64,000 nt of DNA, taken from Cryomorphaceae bacterium (lineage in GTDB: Bacteria; Bacteroidota; Bacteroidia; Flavobacteriales_D; Parvicellaceae). Position 1 is the first letter of the stretch, and the number at the start of each line of letters is the position of its first letter. The position numbers and the translations under genes are program-made. Shown piece after piece: positions 49,057-61,000 of the stretch. The DNA lies in assembly GCA_905182525.1 (NCBI GenBank), contig CAJJBV010000003.1:1-64000 (forward strand). Direction: 5' to 3'. The notes beneath the pieces were generated by a model, which saw only the letters and a list, made by a program, of their open reading frames with translations, did not search any database and was not told where the DNA came from.

Positions 49057-50310
49057 ATGAATCTACAAACAGTAAAAAATAGATTTGGAATAATTGGTAA
49101 TTCTGACGCCTTAAATAGGGCTCTAGATGTTGCTGTTCAAGTGGCACCTACTGATATTACAGTTTTAATCACTGGAGAAAGTGGAACTGGAAAAGAAAAT
49201 ATGCCAAAAATTATTCATAATTACAGTTCAAGAAAACACCACGAATACATAGCCGTCAATTGCGGAGCAATCCCAGAAGGAACTATAGACTCAGAATTGT
49301 TTGGTCATGAAAAAGGTGCTTTTACAGGTGCGACAGATAATAGAAAAGGATACTTTGAGGTTGCTGACGGAGGAACTATTTTTTTAGATGAAGTCGCTGA
49401 ATTACCCCTGCCAACTCAAGTTAGACTTTTGCGAGTGTTGGAAACTGGAGAATTTATTAAAGTAGGTGCTTCTAAAGTAAAAAAGACAGACGTTAGAATT
49501 ATTGCAGCAACTAATGAAAATGTACAAAGTGCAATCAAAAAAGGTAAATTTAGGGAAGATTTATTTTATAGATTAAGTACTGTTCCTATTTTTTTAGAAC
49601 CTTTAAGAGAAAGGAAAGATGATATTCATTTATTATTTAGGAAATTTTCATCTGATTTTGCTGAAAAATATCGAATGCCTGGAATTAGGCTTGATCAAGA
49701 AGCAGTTAAAATTTTAGAAAAATATTTATGGCCTGGAAATATTAGACAGCTTAAAAATGTTGCAGAACAAATATCGGTTATTGAAAAATCTAGATCGGTA
49801 AATAAACTGATTTTAAGTAAATACTTGCCCGATATTGATTCTGACAGAAACCTCCCAATGGTCATCGATGGAAAAAAAGAAAGTGACCATTTTTCAGAAA
49901 GAGATATACTCTATAAAGTTCTTTTTGAAATGAAGCAGGATGTAATAGAAATGAAAAGAGTTATTGTCGATTTATTGAATAATAATAATCTTTCAAATAA
50001 TGAAAAAACTGCGTTAATTACTAAATTAAGTTCAGTTTCTAATGATGAAAAACAAAGCTTTCAAAGTGAGGTTGGTCAAACTATAGATTACAACGAAAAA
50101 GTTGAAAATAGTGAATCTCCATCTTACAATATATCATTTCAAGAAAGCGTTGAAATTGAAGAATCATTATCTCTTGAAGAAAGAGAGAAGGAACTTATAC
50201 AAAAGGCATTAAAAAAACATAACGGAAGAAGAAAAAATGCTGCTAAAGAATTGGGTATTTCTGAAAGGACATTATATAGAAAAATCAAAGAATTTGAAAT
50301 TCTAAAGTAA
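49057..50310 (+). CDS. sigma-54-dependent transcriptional activator without receiver domain
   Basis: The 417-aa protein begins almost directly with the AAA+ domain: GESGTGKE (about 40-47), the sigma-54 contact loop GAFTGA, FLDEVAELP, RIIAATNE and the arginine finger FREDLFYRLS. A variable linker of about 100 residues precedes a Fis-type helix-turn-helix (KKHNGRRKNAAKELGISERTLYRK split; residues 385-415). It should activate sigma-54 promoters by ATP-driven remodelling. There is no phosphorylation or ligand domain at the N-terminus, so its signal is unknown. It is conserved between miaB and lptE in Bacteroidota. Confidence 0.93.
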   Translation: MNLQTVKNRFGIIGNSDALNRALDVAVQVAPTDITVLITGESGTGKENMPKIIHNYSSRKHHEYIAVNCGAIPEGTIDSELFGHEKGAFTGATDNRKGYFEVADGGTIFLDEVAELPLPTQVRLLRVLETGEFIKVGASKVKKTDVRIIAATNENVQSAIKKGKFREDLFYRLSTVPIFLEPLRERKDDIHLLFRKFSSDFAEKYRMPGIRLDQEAVKILEKYLWPGNIRQLKNVAEQISVIEKSRSVNKLILSKYLPDIDSDRNLPMVIDGKKESDHFSERDILYKVLFEMKQDVIEMKRVIVDLLNNNNLSNNEKTALITKLSSVSNDEKQSFQSEVGQTIDYNEKVENSESPSYNISFQESVEIEESLSLEEREKELIQKALKKHNGRRKNAAKELGISERTLYRKIKEFEILK

Positions 50311-50829
50311 ATGAATCAACTGAAAATTATAATACTAAGTTTGATATTAACAGCATGTTCCTTTCCTCAGTTTAGTTTCAAGTCTGGCGGATCTGAAACT
50401 AAAGAGATTGATGCTGAAACAGTACAAGTAGATTATTTTGACAATAAAAGCGCAATTGGAGGGCCTTTTCTTGGAGCATCATTTACAGAAAGTCTTAGAG
50501 ATATAATGCAGGCTCAAACCAAGCTAAACTTGGTAGCTAAGAACGGAGATTTACAGGTATCTGGGATTATTAAAAATTATCTAATCTCACCTGTTAATAT
50601 ACAGGCAGGGAGTGAGAGTGCTGCTCAAAACAGACTTAAAATGTCAGTTTCTGTAGATACCTATTATAAAAAAAACGATTCTATTGGTCTTAATAAAAGT
50701 TTGTTTAGCGCATTTGTTGATTATAATGCGTCATCTGACTTCACTAATGTTGAAGAAGAATTGGTAGAAAATTTAAACTATCAAATTACTCAAGATATTT
50801 TTGATAAGATTTTTGGTGGAGAATGGTAG
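50311..50829 (+). CDS. lptE: LptE-family outer-membrane lipoprotein
   Basis: The 172-aa protein has a lipobox (LILTACSF, Cys16). The LptE-like domain contains VDYFDNKSAIGGPFLGASFTE, TKLNLVAKNGDLQVSGII and YQITQDIFDKIFGG, typical of Bacteroidota LptE (lipopolysaccharide assembly family). It should plug and support the LptD barrel. The start follows the activator stop directly, and its end overlaps the next gene by seven bases. Confidence 0.85.
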   Translation: MNQLKIIILSLILTACSFPQFSFKSGGSETKEIDAETVQVDYFDNKSAIGGPFLGASFTESLRDIMQAQTKLNLVAKNGDLQVSGIIKNYLISPVNIQAGSESAAQNRLKMSVSVDTYYKKNDSIGLNKSLFSAFVDYNASSDFTNVEEELVENLNYQITQDIFDKIFGGEW

Positions 50830-51584
50830 AGATTTCTTTAAAAAATATCAGCGAGGTAATTATTTCACCTAAAAAAGTATCTGAAAAAGATCTTAGAAAT
50901 ATTTTTGATTTAACTTTAAAGTATTCCTTTTCTGGTATTTGTTTTCTTTTTTTAGCAAGAGTTTTAAATTCTCAAAAAAGAATAGGGTTTGAACAAGTAC
51001 TAAACAGCACAGCTCTCAGAATTGCTAACAGGTCATTACTTTATGATTGTATCCATAATGAAAAAAAAATAAAAACTAATCTTAAAGTTGAATTTGAAGA
51101 TAATATTTCTATTGAGAAAAATATTGATTTAAATGAATTAGAAAAAAATATATATGGAAGTTTAATTCAAAATCAATTAATAAATGAACTAGAAGAACAA
51201 GTTGACAACGAAAAAGAAGAAAATGAAGAAAAAAATAGTGACCTAAATGAAAATAAAAAAATGCCATTTGAAAAATGGCTTTCTGGAACTGAAACTTTTA
51301 AATACGAAGAAAAAGAAAGGCATATTGATTCAATAATTAGAAATTTAAATGAAAGAAAAATTTCAAATGAGAAAAAGAATTTTTACTCGTCCTCTGTTGC
51401 TGCTAAAAAAAGCATCAAAGAAAATAATGAGATGAATACTGAAACACTTGCTGAAATTTATTTAAAACAAGGAAACTACCCTAGAGCAATTGAAATCTAT
51501 GAGCATTTGATGTTGTCTAATCCAGAAAAAAAACTTTTCTTTGCAAGCCGAATAAATTTTATTAAACTGAAAACTCAATTATAA
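50823..51584 (+). CDS. TPR-containing protein of unknown function
   Basis: The 253-aa protein has no signal peptide. It is strongly charged, with a Glu/Lys/Asn-rich middle (residues 115-150) that is probably disordered or coiled. One clear tetratricopeptide unit lies at the end (ETLAEIYLKQGNYPRAIEIYEHLMLSNPE split at 205-235). It overlaps lptE and is one base before secG, and the same kind of gene sits here in related genomes. A role in envelope or secretion assembly is only suggested by location. Confidence 0.75.
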   Translation: MVEISLKNISEVIISPKKVSEKDLRNIFDLTLKYSFSGICFLFLARVLNSQKRIGFEQVLNSTALRIANRSLLYDCIHNEKKIKTNLKVEFEDNISIEKNIDLNELEKNIYGSLIQNQLINELEEQVDNEKEENEEKNSDLNENKKMPFEKWLSGTETFKYEEKERHIDSIIRNLNERKISNEKKNFYSSSVAAKKSIKENNEMNTETLAEIYLKQGNYPRAIEIYEHLMLSNPEKKLFFASRINFIKLKTQL

Positions 51585-51585
51585 C

Positions 51586-51906
51586 ATGGCTACTTTATTA
51601 ATGATTCTATCTACTATTGTTGCAATTTTGTTAATTGCTATAGTTCTGTTACAAAATTCCAAAGGAGGAGGGCTTGACTCTTCATTTGGTAATGTAAATC
51701 AACTTGGCGGTGTAGCACAATCAACAGAGACAATTGAAAAAGCGACATGGACATTAGCTGCGGTAATGGGTTTCTTGAGCTTACTTGCTGCATTTAATTT
51801 TGGAAGTGGTGAAAATGAAATTTCAACAGATATTGATAAAAATGAAGGAATAAGTTTACCCTCAAGTACAGATCCTGTAAATTTGCCCAATGATATGACC
51901 AAGTAA
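51586..51906 (+). CDS. secG: preprotein translocase subunit SecG
   Basis: The 106-aa protein has two membrane helices (LLMILSTIVAILLIAIVLLQ and TWTLAAVMGFLSLLAAFNFG). Between them is the conserved SecG loop QNSKGGGLDSSFG...GGVAQSTE. It is an accessory subunit of SecYEG. It ends the miaB-secG run, and groES follows after 119 bases. Confidence 0.93.
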   Translation: MATLLMILSTIVAILLIAIVLLQNSKGGGLDSSFGNVNQLGGVAQSTETIEKATWTLAAVMGFLSLLAAFNFGSGENEISTDIDKNEGISLPSSTDPVNLPNDMTK

Positions 51907-52025
51907 TTAGTGTCATGATGTCATTTTAATCTTTTCCTTAGGTCAAATTGTCAATGATTATATTTTAAAATTCTTATGGCACAAAATGTGTACATAAATA
52001 ACCATTAAACTTAAAAAGATAAATA
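51907..52025 (+). promoter_or_regulatory. groESL promoter region
   Basis: The 119-base gap holds no CIRCE inverted repeat. It does contain TGGCACAAAATGTGTACA at about 51978-51995, which has a good -24-like half (TGGCAC) but a poor -12 half (GTGTA instead of TTGCA). The element is weak, and the assignment as a sigma-54-type promoter is tentative. Confidence 0.35.
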
Positions 52026-52304
52026 ATGTCTATAAATGTAAAACCACTAGCTGATAGAGTAATTATTGAACCTTCACCTGCAGAAGAAAAAACTACAGGA
52101 GGAATTATAATACCTGACACAGCTAAAGAAAAACCAAAAAAAGGTAAAGTAATTGCTGCTGGAAGCGGAAAAAAAGATGAGCCTGTTACAGTCAAAGAAG
52201 GTGATACTGTACTTTATGGTCAGTACAGTGGAACTGAAATAAAAATTGATGGAAACGATTATCTTATTATGAGAGAAAGTGACATTTTTGCAATTGTTAA
52301 ATAA
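52026..52304 (+). CDS. groES: co-chaperonin GroES
   Basis: The 92-aa protein has [19 protein letters not shown], the mobile loop [18 protein letters not shown], and a C-terminal [17 protein letters not shown]. It forms the heptameric lid of GroEL. It is 15 bases upstream of groEL and co-transcribed. Confidence 0.97.
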   Translation: MSINVKPLADRVIIEPSPAEEKTTGGIIIPDTAKEKPKKGKVIAAGSGKKDEPVTVKEGDTVLYGQYSGTEIKIDGNDYLIMRESDIFAIVK

Positions 52305-53960
<1,656 letters not shown>

Positions 53961-53982
53961 AATTTAATATTAAATTATGATT

Positions 53983-54014
53983 AAAAAAGTCCATAGTAAA
54001 ATATGGACTTTTTT
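53983..54014. terminator. bidirectional terminator between groEL and acs
   Basis: A 13-bp stem (AAAAAAGTCCATA / TATGGACTTTTTT) with a six-base loop has T-tracts on both strands. It ends groESL on the plus strand, and on the minus strand it overlaps the acs stop codon. Confidence 0.93.
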
Positions 54015-55906
54015 TATGTTGAATTTTTGATTATCTGATCAATTACTAAAGGATCAAGCAAGGTTGATGTATCTCCTAAATTTGAGGTTTCTCCTTCGGC
54101 AATTTTTCTCAATATTCTTCTCATTATTTTACCCGACCTAGTTTTAGGAAGTCCAGTGACAAATTGTATTTTATCTGGTTTAGCAATTGAGCCAATTTCC
54201 TTTACAACAGTCTCTAAAATCTGCATTCTAAGTTCATCTACAGAAGTTGAGTTTTTTTCTAAAATTATATAAGCATAAATACCTTGCCCTTTAATTTTAT
54301 GAGGATACCCTACTACAGCGCTTTCAATTACTAAAGGATGCTCATTAATTCCATTTTCTACTTCTGCCGTTCCCATTCTGTGACCAGAAACATTAATAAC
54401 GTCATCAACTCTACCAGTAATTCTATAAAAACCATCATTATCTCTTTTACAGCCGTCGCCTGTAAAATATTTTCCAGGATAAATTGAAAAATACACATTT
54501 TTACACCTTTTATGATCTCCATAAATAGTTCTTATCATACTAGGCCAAGGAAATTTTATACATAAATTGCCCTCAACCCCATTTCCGGAAATTTCATCAC
54601 CATTTTCATCAACTAAACACGGCTGAATGCCTGGGAGAGGAAGCGTTGCATAAGTAGGTTTTGTCTTTGTTATATGAGAAAGTGGTGAAATTAAAATCCC
54701 ACCTGTTTCTGTTTGCCACCACGTATCTACGATTGAACAATTTTCATTGCCAATATTTTTATTGTACCAGTGCCAAGCTTCTTCATTAATAGGCTCCCCT
54801 ACACTACCAAGTGTCTTTAAAGAACTTAAATTATACTTTTTAGGATAACTTGTTCCATAAGCTTGTAATGCTCTAATTGCAGTTGGAGCAGTATAAAAGA
54901 TATTCACTCGATACTTTTCACATATTTCCCAAAAACGACCTGGATCAGGAAAAGTAGGCACACCTTCAAACATTACAGAAGTTGATCCAGAAAGCAAAGG
55001 ACCATAGACAATGTAAGTATGTCCTGTAATCCAGCCAATGTCAGCAGTACACCAATAAATATCATTTTCATTGTATTGAAATACATTTCTAAAACTGTAC
55101 TCAGCGTAAACCATATATCCTCCACAATTATGTTGGACTCCCTTGGGCTTACCAGTAGATCCCGACGTATATAATATAAATAATGGGTCTTCAGAATCCA
55201 TTTCAGTGGCAGTAAGAAAATCACTTACTTTTAAAACTTCATCATGCCACCAAAAATCTCTATCTGATTTCATAGAAATTTCTTCACCGGTTCTTTTAAA
55301 TACAATACAACTTTCAATGGTTTTACAAAAAACTAAAGCTTGATCAGCGATTTCTTTTAAACAAATTTGCTTATTACCTCGATAAGAACCGTCAGTTGTA
55401 ATCAAAATATTACATGAAGAGTCATTGATTCTATCGGCAAGTGATTTAGCTGAGAAACCTGCAAATACAACAGAATGGATTGCCCCAATTCTGGCACATG
55501 CTAAAGTAGCAATTGTAAGCTCTGGTATCATAGGCATATACAAGCAGATTCTATCCCCTTTCTTTGCTCCATGATTTAATAATACGTTTGCAAATTCACA
55601 TACCTTTTTGTGCAATTCTGAGTAAGTGATTTTAACCGAAGAATCATTTGGATCATTCGGTTCCCAAAGGATTGCAACTTTATCACCATTGGATTTCAAA
55701 TGTCTATCTAAACAATTTTCTGTAATATTTAATTTTCCACCAATAAACCATTCTATAATAGGTGACTCGAAGTCCCAATTTAAAACCTTATTCCATTTTG
55801 ATCTCCACTGAAAAGTTGAAGCTTTTTCGGCCCAAAAAAGTTCAGGATTATCTAAGCTTTTTTTGTATTCATTTTTATATTCTGAAAAACTATCAATTTT
55901 TTTCAT
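54014..55906 (-). CDS. acs: acetyl-CoA synthetase
   Basis: The 630-aa protein belongs to the adenylate-forming family. It has FAGFSAKSLADRI, the P-loop LYTSGSTGKPKGVQH, DTWWQTETGG, FTGDGCKRDNDGFYRITGR, DDVINVSGHR and the C-terminal acetylatable Lys in KTRSGKIMRR. It converts acetate, ATP and CoA to acetyl-CoA. It is downstream of the porin gene in the same direction. Confidence 0.97.
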   Translation of the reverse strand: MKKIDSFSEYKNEYKKSLDNPELFWAEKASTFQWRSKWNKVLNWDFESPIIEWFIGGKLNITENCLDRHLKSNGDKVAILWEPNDPNDSSVKITYSELHKKVCEFANVLLNHGAKKGDRICLYMPMIPELTIATLACARIGAIHSVVFAGFSAKSLADRINDSSCNILITTDGSYRGNKQICLKEIADQALVFCKTIESCIVFKRTGEEISMKSDRDFWWHDEVLKVSDFLTATEMDSEDPLFILYTSGSTGKPKGVQHNCGGYMVYAEYSFRNVFQYNENDIYWCTADIGWITGHTYIVYGPLLSGSTSVMFEGVPTFPDPGRFWEICEKYRVNIFYTAPTAIRALQAYGTSYPKKYNLSSLKTLGSVGEPINEEAWHWYNKNIGNENCSIVDTWWQTETGGILISPLSHITKTKPTYATLPLPGIQPCLVDENGDEISGNGVEGNLCIKFPWPSMIRTIYGDHKRCKNVYFSIYPGKYFTGDGCKRDNDGFYRITGRVDDVINVSGHRMGTAEVENGINEHPLVIESAVVGYPHKIKGQGIYAYIILEKNSTSVDELRMQILETVVKEIGSIAKPDKIQFVTGLPKTRSGKIMRRILRKIAEGETSNLGDTSTLLDPLVIDQIIKNST

Positions 55907-55946
55907 TTTAATTTTTTAATCAAAATAAGCAAAATATTTAATACAA

Positions 55947-57695
55947 TTAATTTAAGAATGTCCATCTAAGACCAAATTTAAAAAGTCTATCTGGAGAAGG
56001 AAAATGTAATGCTGAAAAATAGTTATAACCCATTAATCCTGAATTTAAATGGGATAACATAAAAAAGATAGTAACAGTCTTAATACTAGTTTTTGCTATA
56101 AAATCTACCATGACATAAGCGGGCTGAGAATTCTGATTGCTAATTGTAAATTGATTTAATTCAGATGAATAAGAGGGCAAAAAATAACTGCCAAAAAATT
56201 TAGCGTTAAGTCCCAAATCTAATTTTAAATTACCAACACTGTTTCCTAAAAGATAGTTAAACTTAAATTGCCCTACCCACTCAGGCAACTGAAAAATATT
56301 TGCCCCGCCCTGATATTGATAAATGATTTCAGAAAATAAACTGTATTTCTTCTTGGAAATAGTATGGTTTAAAGACGTTTGAATAACCTGAGAAGAAGAA
56401 TTAAATTGTTCTGGAATTGAATAATTAACTAAATAAATTGGTTTGTCAATCTTGCTAAATTGTGCTTTTAGTGAAAGTGCATTAGAGGATATTTCTGCTG
56501 ATGCATTCCAAAACATAATATCATTAAAGTTATTATTGTTCCATATATGATGATTACTTTTATAATTATTTATTTCAAATACTGGTTTAAATCTATTAAA
56601 ATCAGCTAAGAGTTTTAATTCCTTGTTTTTAAAAATCTTTTTATTGTATAAAAAATTAAAAGCAGAATTATTTTTTTTGTAACCATATGGAAAATAGACT
56701 AACCCTAGATTTAAAGAACTTTTATTAGTTATTTTGGAATAATTTAAATTTAAAGATTGGTTAGTCAACAAAGTGTCAATACTATGATTTTTTTGGAATA
56801 TAAATTCTGATCTCCAACCTGAGTTAAGAGAATGATAAGTCGAGTCCTCATTGTAAGTAAAAATATAATTGATAGTTGATGATATATTCTCAATTATCAA
56901 AGAGTCATAGGTGACTTCGGAGCTATCAAAATTATATAGAAATAATTCTGAGTTTAAACTGTCGAAATAAAGCCTGGAACTTCTTTGTATAGAATTATTA
57001 AAAAGAATTTTATTAGTTGTTTTTGGAATCAGAGAGTCTATGTCTTTATTTTTAAAAGTCCAGCTTTGATTTAGAAATAATTTTAAAAGCTTATTAGTAG
57101 AATAAGAATCTTGCATATTTACGTTTAAAACTTTTCTGTTACTTTCAAAAGAATTTGGATGAGTAAATGAAGAATCATTACTCAGCCCTCCATTTAATTG
57201 ATTATATATCTTATGCCTTTTAATACCAAAAAATAATTTATAAGTTGAATCAGCTTTTTGGTTCATATAATGAATCTGCAAAAAATTATTATTTGTTGAT
57301 TGGTTAAGGTAATAACCTTCATGAGTCCTTTTTAGAAATGAAATGGCGTAATATGATTTATTAGAGATCGATTGATTATGATATAATGCTAAGTTTTGTT
57401 CTAATTCTGGACCTAAGATATATTGCGCATCTACAGTTGGAACTTTATTTTTAATAATAGGCATGTTTGGCATTTCATTATAAAACATAAAATGACTGTC
57501 GTAAATAGAGAATAAATTTTTGTTGAATTTTAAAGACCTTACCCTGCTTCCTGGACCTCCAAAAGATAAATTATAAATATTAGAGTCTTCAAGCAAGGAT
57601 AGTTGATTCCATACAGTAGGTCGAAAAATAGAATCATTAATACAGTAAAAAGTACCAAAAATAGAAATAAAGAAAATTGTGATACATTTTTTCAT
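55947..57695 (-). CDS. putative outer-membrane porin (Porin_10-like)
   Basis: The 582-aa protein has a signal peptide (MKKCITIFFISIFGTFYC). It has a typical Bacteroidota putative-porin start (TVWNQLSLLEDSNIYNLSFGGPGS near residue 28), then many short amphipathic beta strands rich in aromatic and Asn/Ser residues. It ends PDRLFKFGLRWTFLN, a usual final strand. A channel role is inferred. It sits between DUF3467 and acs, and a terminator separates it from the rpoBC unit. Confidence 0.78.
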   Translation of the reverse strand: MKKCITIFFISIFGTFYCINDSIFRPTVWNQLSLLEDSNIYNLSFGGPGSRVRSLKFNKNLFSIYDSHFMFYNEMPNMPIIKNKVPTVDAQYILGPELEQNLALYHNQSISNKSYYAISFLKRTHEGYYLNQSTNNNFLQIHYMNQKADSTYKLFFGIKRHKIYNQLNGGLSNDSSFTHPNSFESNRKVLNVNMQDSYSTNKLLKLFLNQSWTFKNKDIDSLIPKTTNKILFNNSIQRSSRLYFDSLNSELFLYNFDSSEVTYDSLIIENISSTINYIFTYNEDSTYHSLNSGWRSEFIFQKNHSIDTLLTNQSLNLNYSKITNKSSLNLGLVYFPYGYKKNNSAFNFLYNKKIFKNKELKLLADFNRFKPVFEINNYKSNHHIWNNNNFNDIMFWNASAEISSNALSLKAQFSKIDKPIYLVNYSIPEQFNSSSQVIQTSLNHTISKKKYSLFSEIIYQYQGGANIFQLPEWVGQFKFNYLLGNSVGNLKLDLGLNAKFFGSYFLPSYSSELNQFTISNQNSQPAYVMVDFIAKTSIKTVTIFFMLSHLNSGLMGYNYFSALHFPSPDRLFKFGLRWTFLN

Positions 57696-57710
57696 ATTTA
57701 GTGAAAATAT

Positions 57711-57744
57711 AAAAAAAGGTCATTACTATTATGAAATGACCTTT
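57711..57744 (-). terminator. terminator of the rpoB-rpoC-DUF3467 unit
   Basis: On the minus strand a 10-bp stem AAAGGTCATT/AATGACCTTT with a 10-base loop is followed by a T-run, 19 bases after the DUF3467 stop. Confidence 0.9.
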
Positions 57745-57762
57745 AAAGCGTAAAGAAAAATT

Positions 57763-58077
57763 CTAAGCCTGGGTTGTTGGACCACCAAAATTCAATGGAA
57801 TTGTGGAAATCTGATCTGACTCTTTTATCTTACCATGTGATTTTTCATACTTAGATAAATTGTCTGAAAGTGCACGGTGAAGTTTTTTTGCATGCTCTGG
57901 GGTCATTACAATTCTAGACTTAACTTTCCCCTTAGGAACACCTGGCATTATTCTTATATAATCAACTATGAATTCAGATGAAGAATGAGTAATAATAGCT
58001 AAATTAGAATAAATACCTTCTGCAATTTCTTCAGAAAGTTCAATGTTTATTCCTTGTGGTTTTTTTTCTTCTGACAT
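57763..58077 (-). CDS. DUF3467 domain protein
   Basis: The 104-aa protein has INIELSEEIAEGIYSNLAIITHSSSEFIVDY, RIMPGVPKGKVKSRIVMTPEHAKKLHRAL (split), the full DUF3467 pattern. It lies three bases after rpoC, as in other Bacteroidota. Function is unknown. No catalytic residues stand out. Confidence 0.88.
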   Translation of the reverse strand: MSEEKKPQGINIELSEEIAEGIYSNLAIITHSSSEFIVDYIRIMPGVPKGKVKSRIVMTPEHAKKLHRALSDNLSKYEKSHGKIKESDQISTIPLNFGGPTTQA

Positions 58078-58080
58078 AAA

Positions 58081-61000
58081 TCAACCCTCAATTTTATCTT
58101 CTACAATTTTTTCTTCTTTATTAGTCATTCTGTTTAAATCATCTACAGAACCTACTAATAAATCTCTAAATTTTTTCATTCCAGTACCAGCAGGTATTCT
58201 ATGTCCAACAATAACATTTTCTTTTAACCCAAGCATGTGATCAACTTTTCCACTGACCGCTGCTTGATTTAAAACCTTTGTTGTTTCTTGGAATGAGGCA
58301 GCTGAGATAAAACTATCTGTATGTAATGAAGCTTTAGTTATACCCTGTAATAATGGTTCAGCAGTAGCAGTTAAAGCATCTCTAGAGTCAACTAGTTTTA
58401 AATCATTTCTCTTAAGTGCTGAATTCTCATCTCTTAATCTTCTTACTGAAACAATTTGGCCAGCTTTTAACTCTTTAGATTCTCCTGCATCAGATATTAC
58501 TTTTTTACCAAAAATCTTATCATTCTCTAGCATGAACTCCCACTTATTTACTGCAGTATTCTCCAAGAATTTAGTATCGCCGGCTTCATTAATTTGGACT
58601 TTCTTCATCATTTGTCTAACAATAACTTCAAAATGCTTGTCATTAATTTTCACGCCCTGTAACCTGTAGACTTCTTGAATTTCATTAACAATATATTCTT
58701 GCACTGCTGTAGGGCCCTTAATTGATAGAATATCTTTAGGAGTTATAGCACCATCAGAAAGGGTTTGTCCAGCCTTTACAAAATCATTTTCCTGAACTAA
58801 AATATGTCTAGAAAGTGGTATTAAATATTTTTTAATCTCTCCTGTTCTAGCTTCAATGACAACTTCTCTATTACCTCGCTTTATTCTGCCATAAGATGCA
58901 ACACCATCAATTTCTGAAACCACTGCTGGATTTGAGGGGTTTCTAGCCTCAAACATTTCAGTAACTCTAGGAAGACCACCCGTAATATCACCTGATTTCC
59001 CAGATTTTCTTGGGATTTTAACCATTATATTACCTGATTTAATTTTATCCCCATCTTTAACAATAATATGAGCATCAACAGGAAGGTTGTAAGATTTAAG
59101 TTCATTTCCAGTTTTATCTAAAACAGAAATTGTTGGAATCATTTTCTTATCTCTATTTTCTTTAATTACAATTTCCGTAAAACCAGTTTGTTCATCAACC
59201 TCTTCTCTGTAAGTTACACCTTCAGATAAATTATTGAATTTTAAAGATCCATCGAATTCTGAAATAATTACTGCATTATAAGGATCCCACTTACAAATAA
59301 CATCCCCTTTTTTAAGTTTGTCTTTATCAGCAACTAATATTTTAGATCCGTAAGGAATATTAGCAGTCATAGATATATTTTTTGACTTATCAGTAATCTT
59401 TAATTCTCCAGCTCTTCCAATAACAATATTTTCAATTTCACCGTCATCACTAATTCGTTCTATTGTTCTTAGCTCTTCAATATCGATAACCCCATCTGTT
59501 TTAGCAGAAATTGAAGCTTGATCTGCAATATTTGAAGCAGTACCTCCAACGTGAAATGTTCTTAGCGTTAATTGAGTACCCGGTTCTCCAATAGACTGAG
59601 CTGCAATTACACCAACAGCTTCACCTTTTTGAACTATTTTACCTCTAGCAAGATTTCTGCCATAGCATTTTACACAAACTCCTCTTGTTAATTCACAAGT
59701 TAAAACAGATCTAATCTCTACTTCGTCAATTCCAGCATCTTCAATTTCGTTAGCAAGATCTTCATTGATCTCTTCACCTTCAGAAACTATAATTTCTAAT
59801 GAAGTTGGATGAACAATATCAAATAAGGCTACTCTTCCAAGTATTCTGTCATATAGATTTTCAACTATTTCATCGCTCTTTTTAAGTGCGCTAATTGTTA
59901 GACCTCTAAGTGTACCACAATCGGGATGATTTATTACTACATCTTGAGCAACATCAACTAATCTTCTAGTTAAATAACCTGCATCAGCAGTTTTAAGAGC
60001 TGTATCGGCTAATCCTTTTCTAGCTCCGTGAGTAGAAATAAAATATTCTAGAATTGATAGGCCTTCCTTGAAGTTAGATAAAATTGGATTTTCAATAATA
60101 TCTTGACCTCCAGATGCTCCAGACTTTTGTGGTTTTGCCATCAATCCTCTCATTCCAGATAATTGACGAATTTGTTCTTTAGATCCCCTAGCACCGGAAT
60201 CCATCATCATATAGATAGAGTTAAATCCTTGTTGATCGGCTTTTAACTTTTCCATTAGAGTATTAGTTAATCTTGAATTAGTGTGTGTCCATATATCAAT
60301 GATCTGGTTGTACCTTTCATTGTTGGTTATTAGACCCATGTTGTAATTCATCTTAACTTCATCCACTTCTTTTCTAGCTTTTTCTATAAGAATATCTTTT
60401 TCTTTAGGAACAACAACATCTGAAAGAATAAAAGACAAACCACCTTTAAATGACATTTGATATCCCAAATCCTTAATATCATCTAAAAATTTAGCAGTAT
60501 TTGGAACACCAGATATTTTGATAATTCTAGTGATGATATCTCTAAGGGCTTTTTTAGTTAAAAGTTCATTGATATAACCTGCTTCTCTTGGAACTAACTC
60601 ATTAAAGATTACTCTACCTGTAGTTGTCTCAATAATTTCTAAAACGTCCTCACCATTTCTATAATTATTTATTTTAACCTTAATTGGAGCATGAAGATCT
60701 AACTTCTTCTCATTGTAAGCGATTTTAACTTCTTCTGGAGAATAGAAAGTCATCCCCTCACCTTTAACAACGTGATCGTCCGTTGATGTTCTTATTTTAG
60801 TTATGTAATAAAGTCCTAAAACCATATCCTGTGAAGGAACTGTAATCGGAGCTCCATTCGCTGGATTTAAAATATTATGAGAAGCTAAAATTAATAACTG
60901 GGCTTCCAAAATAGCAGCGTTTCCTAAAGGAACATGAACTGCCATTTGATCACCATCAAAATCAGCATTGAAGGCAGTACAAACCAACGGATGCAGCTGA

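Noticed and set aside
51907-52025. CIRCE/HrcA operator before groES
   Set aside because: There is no TTAGCACTC-type inverted repeat in the gap.
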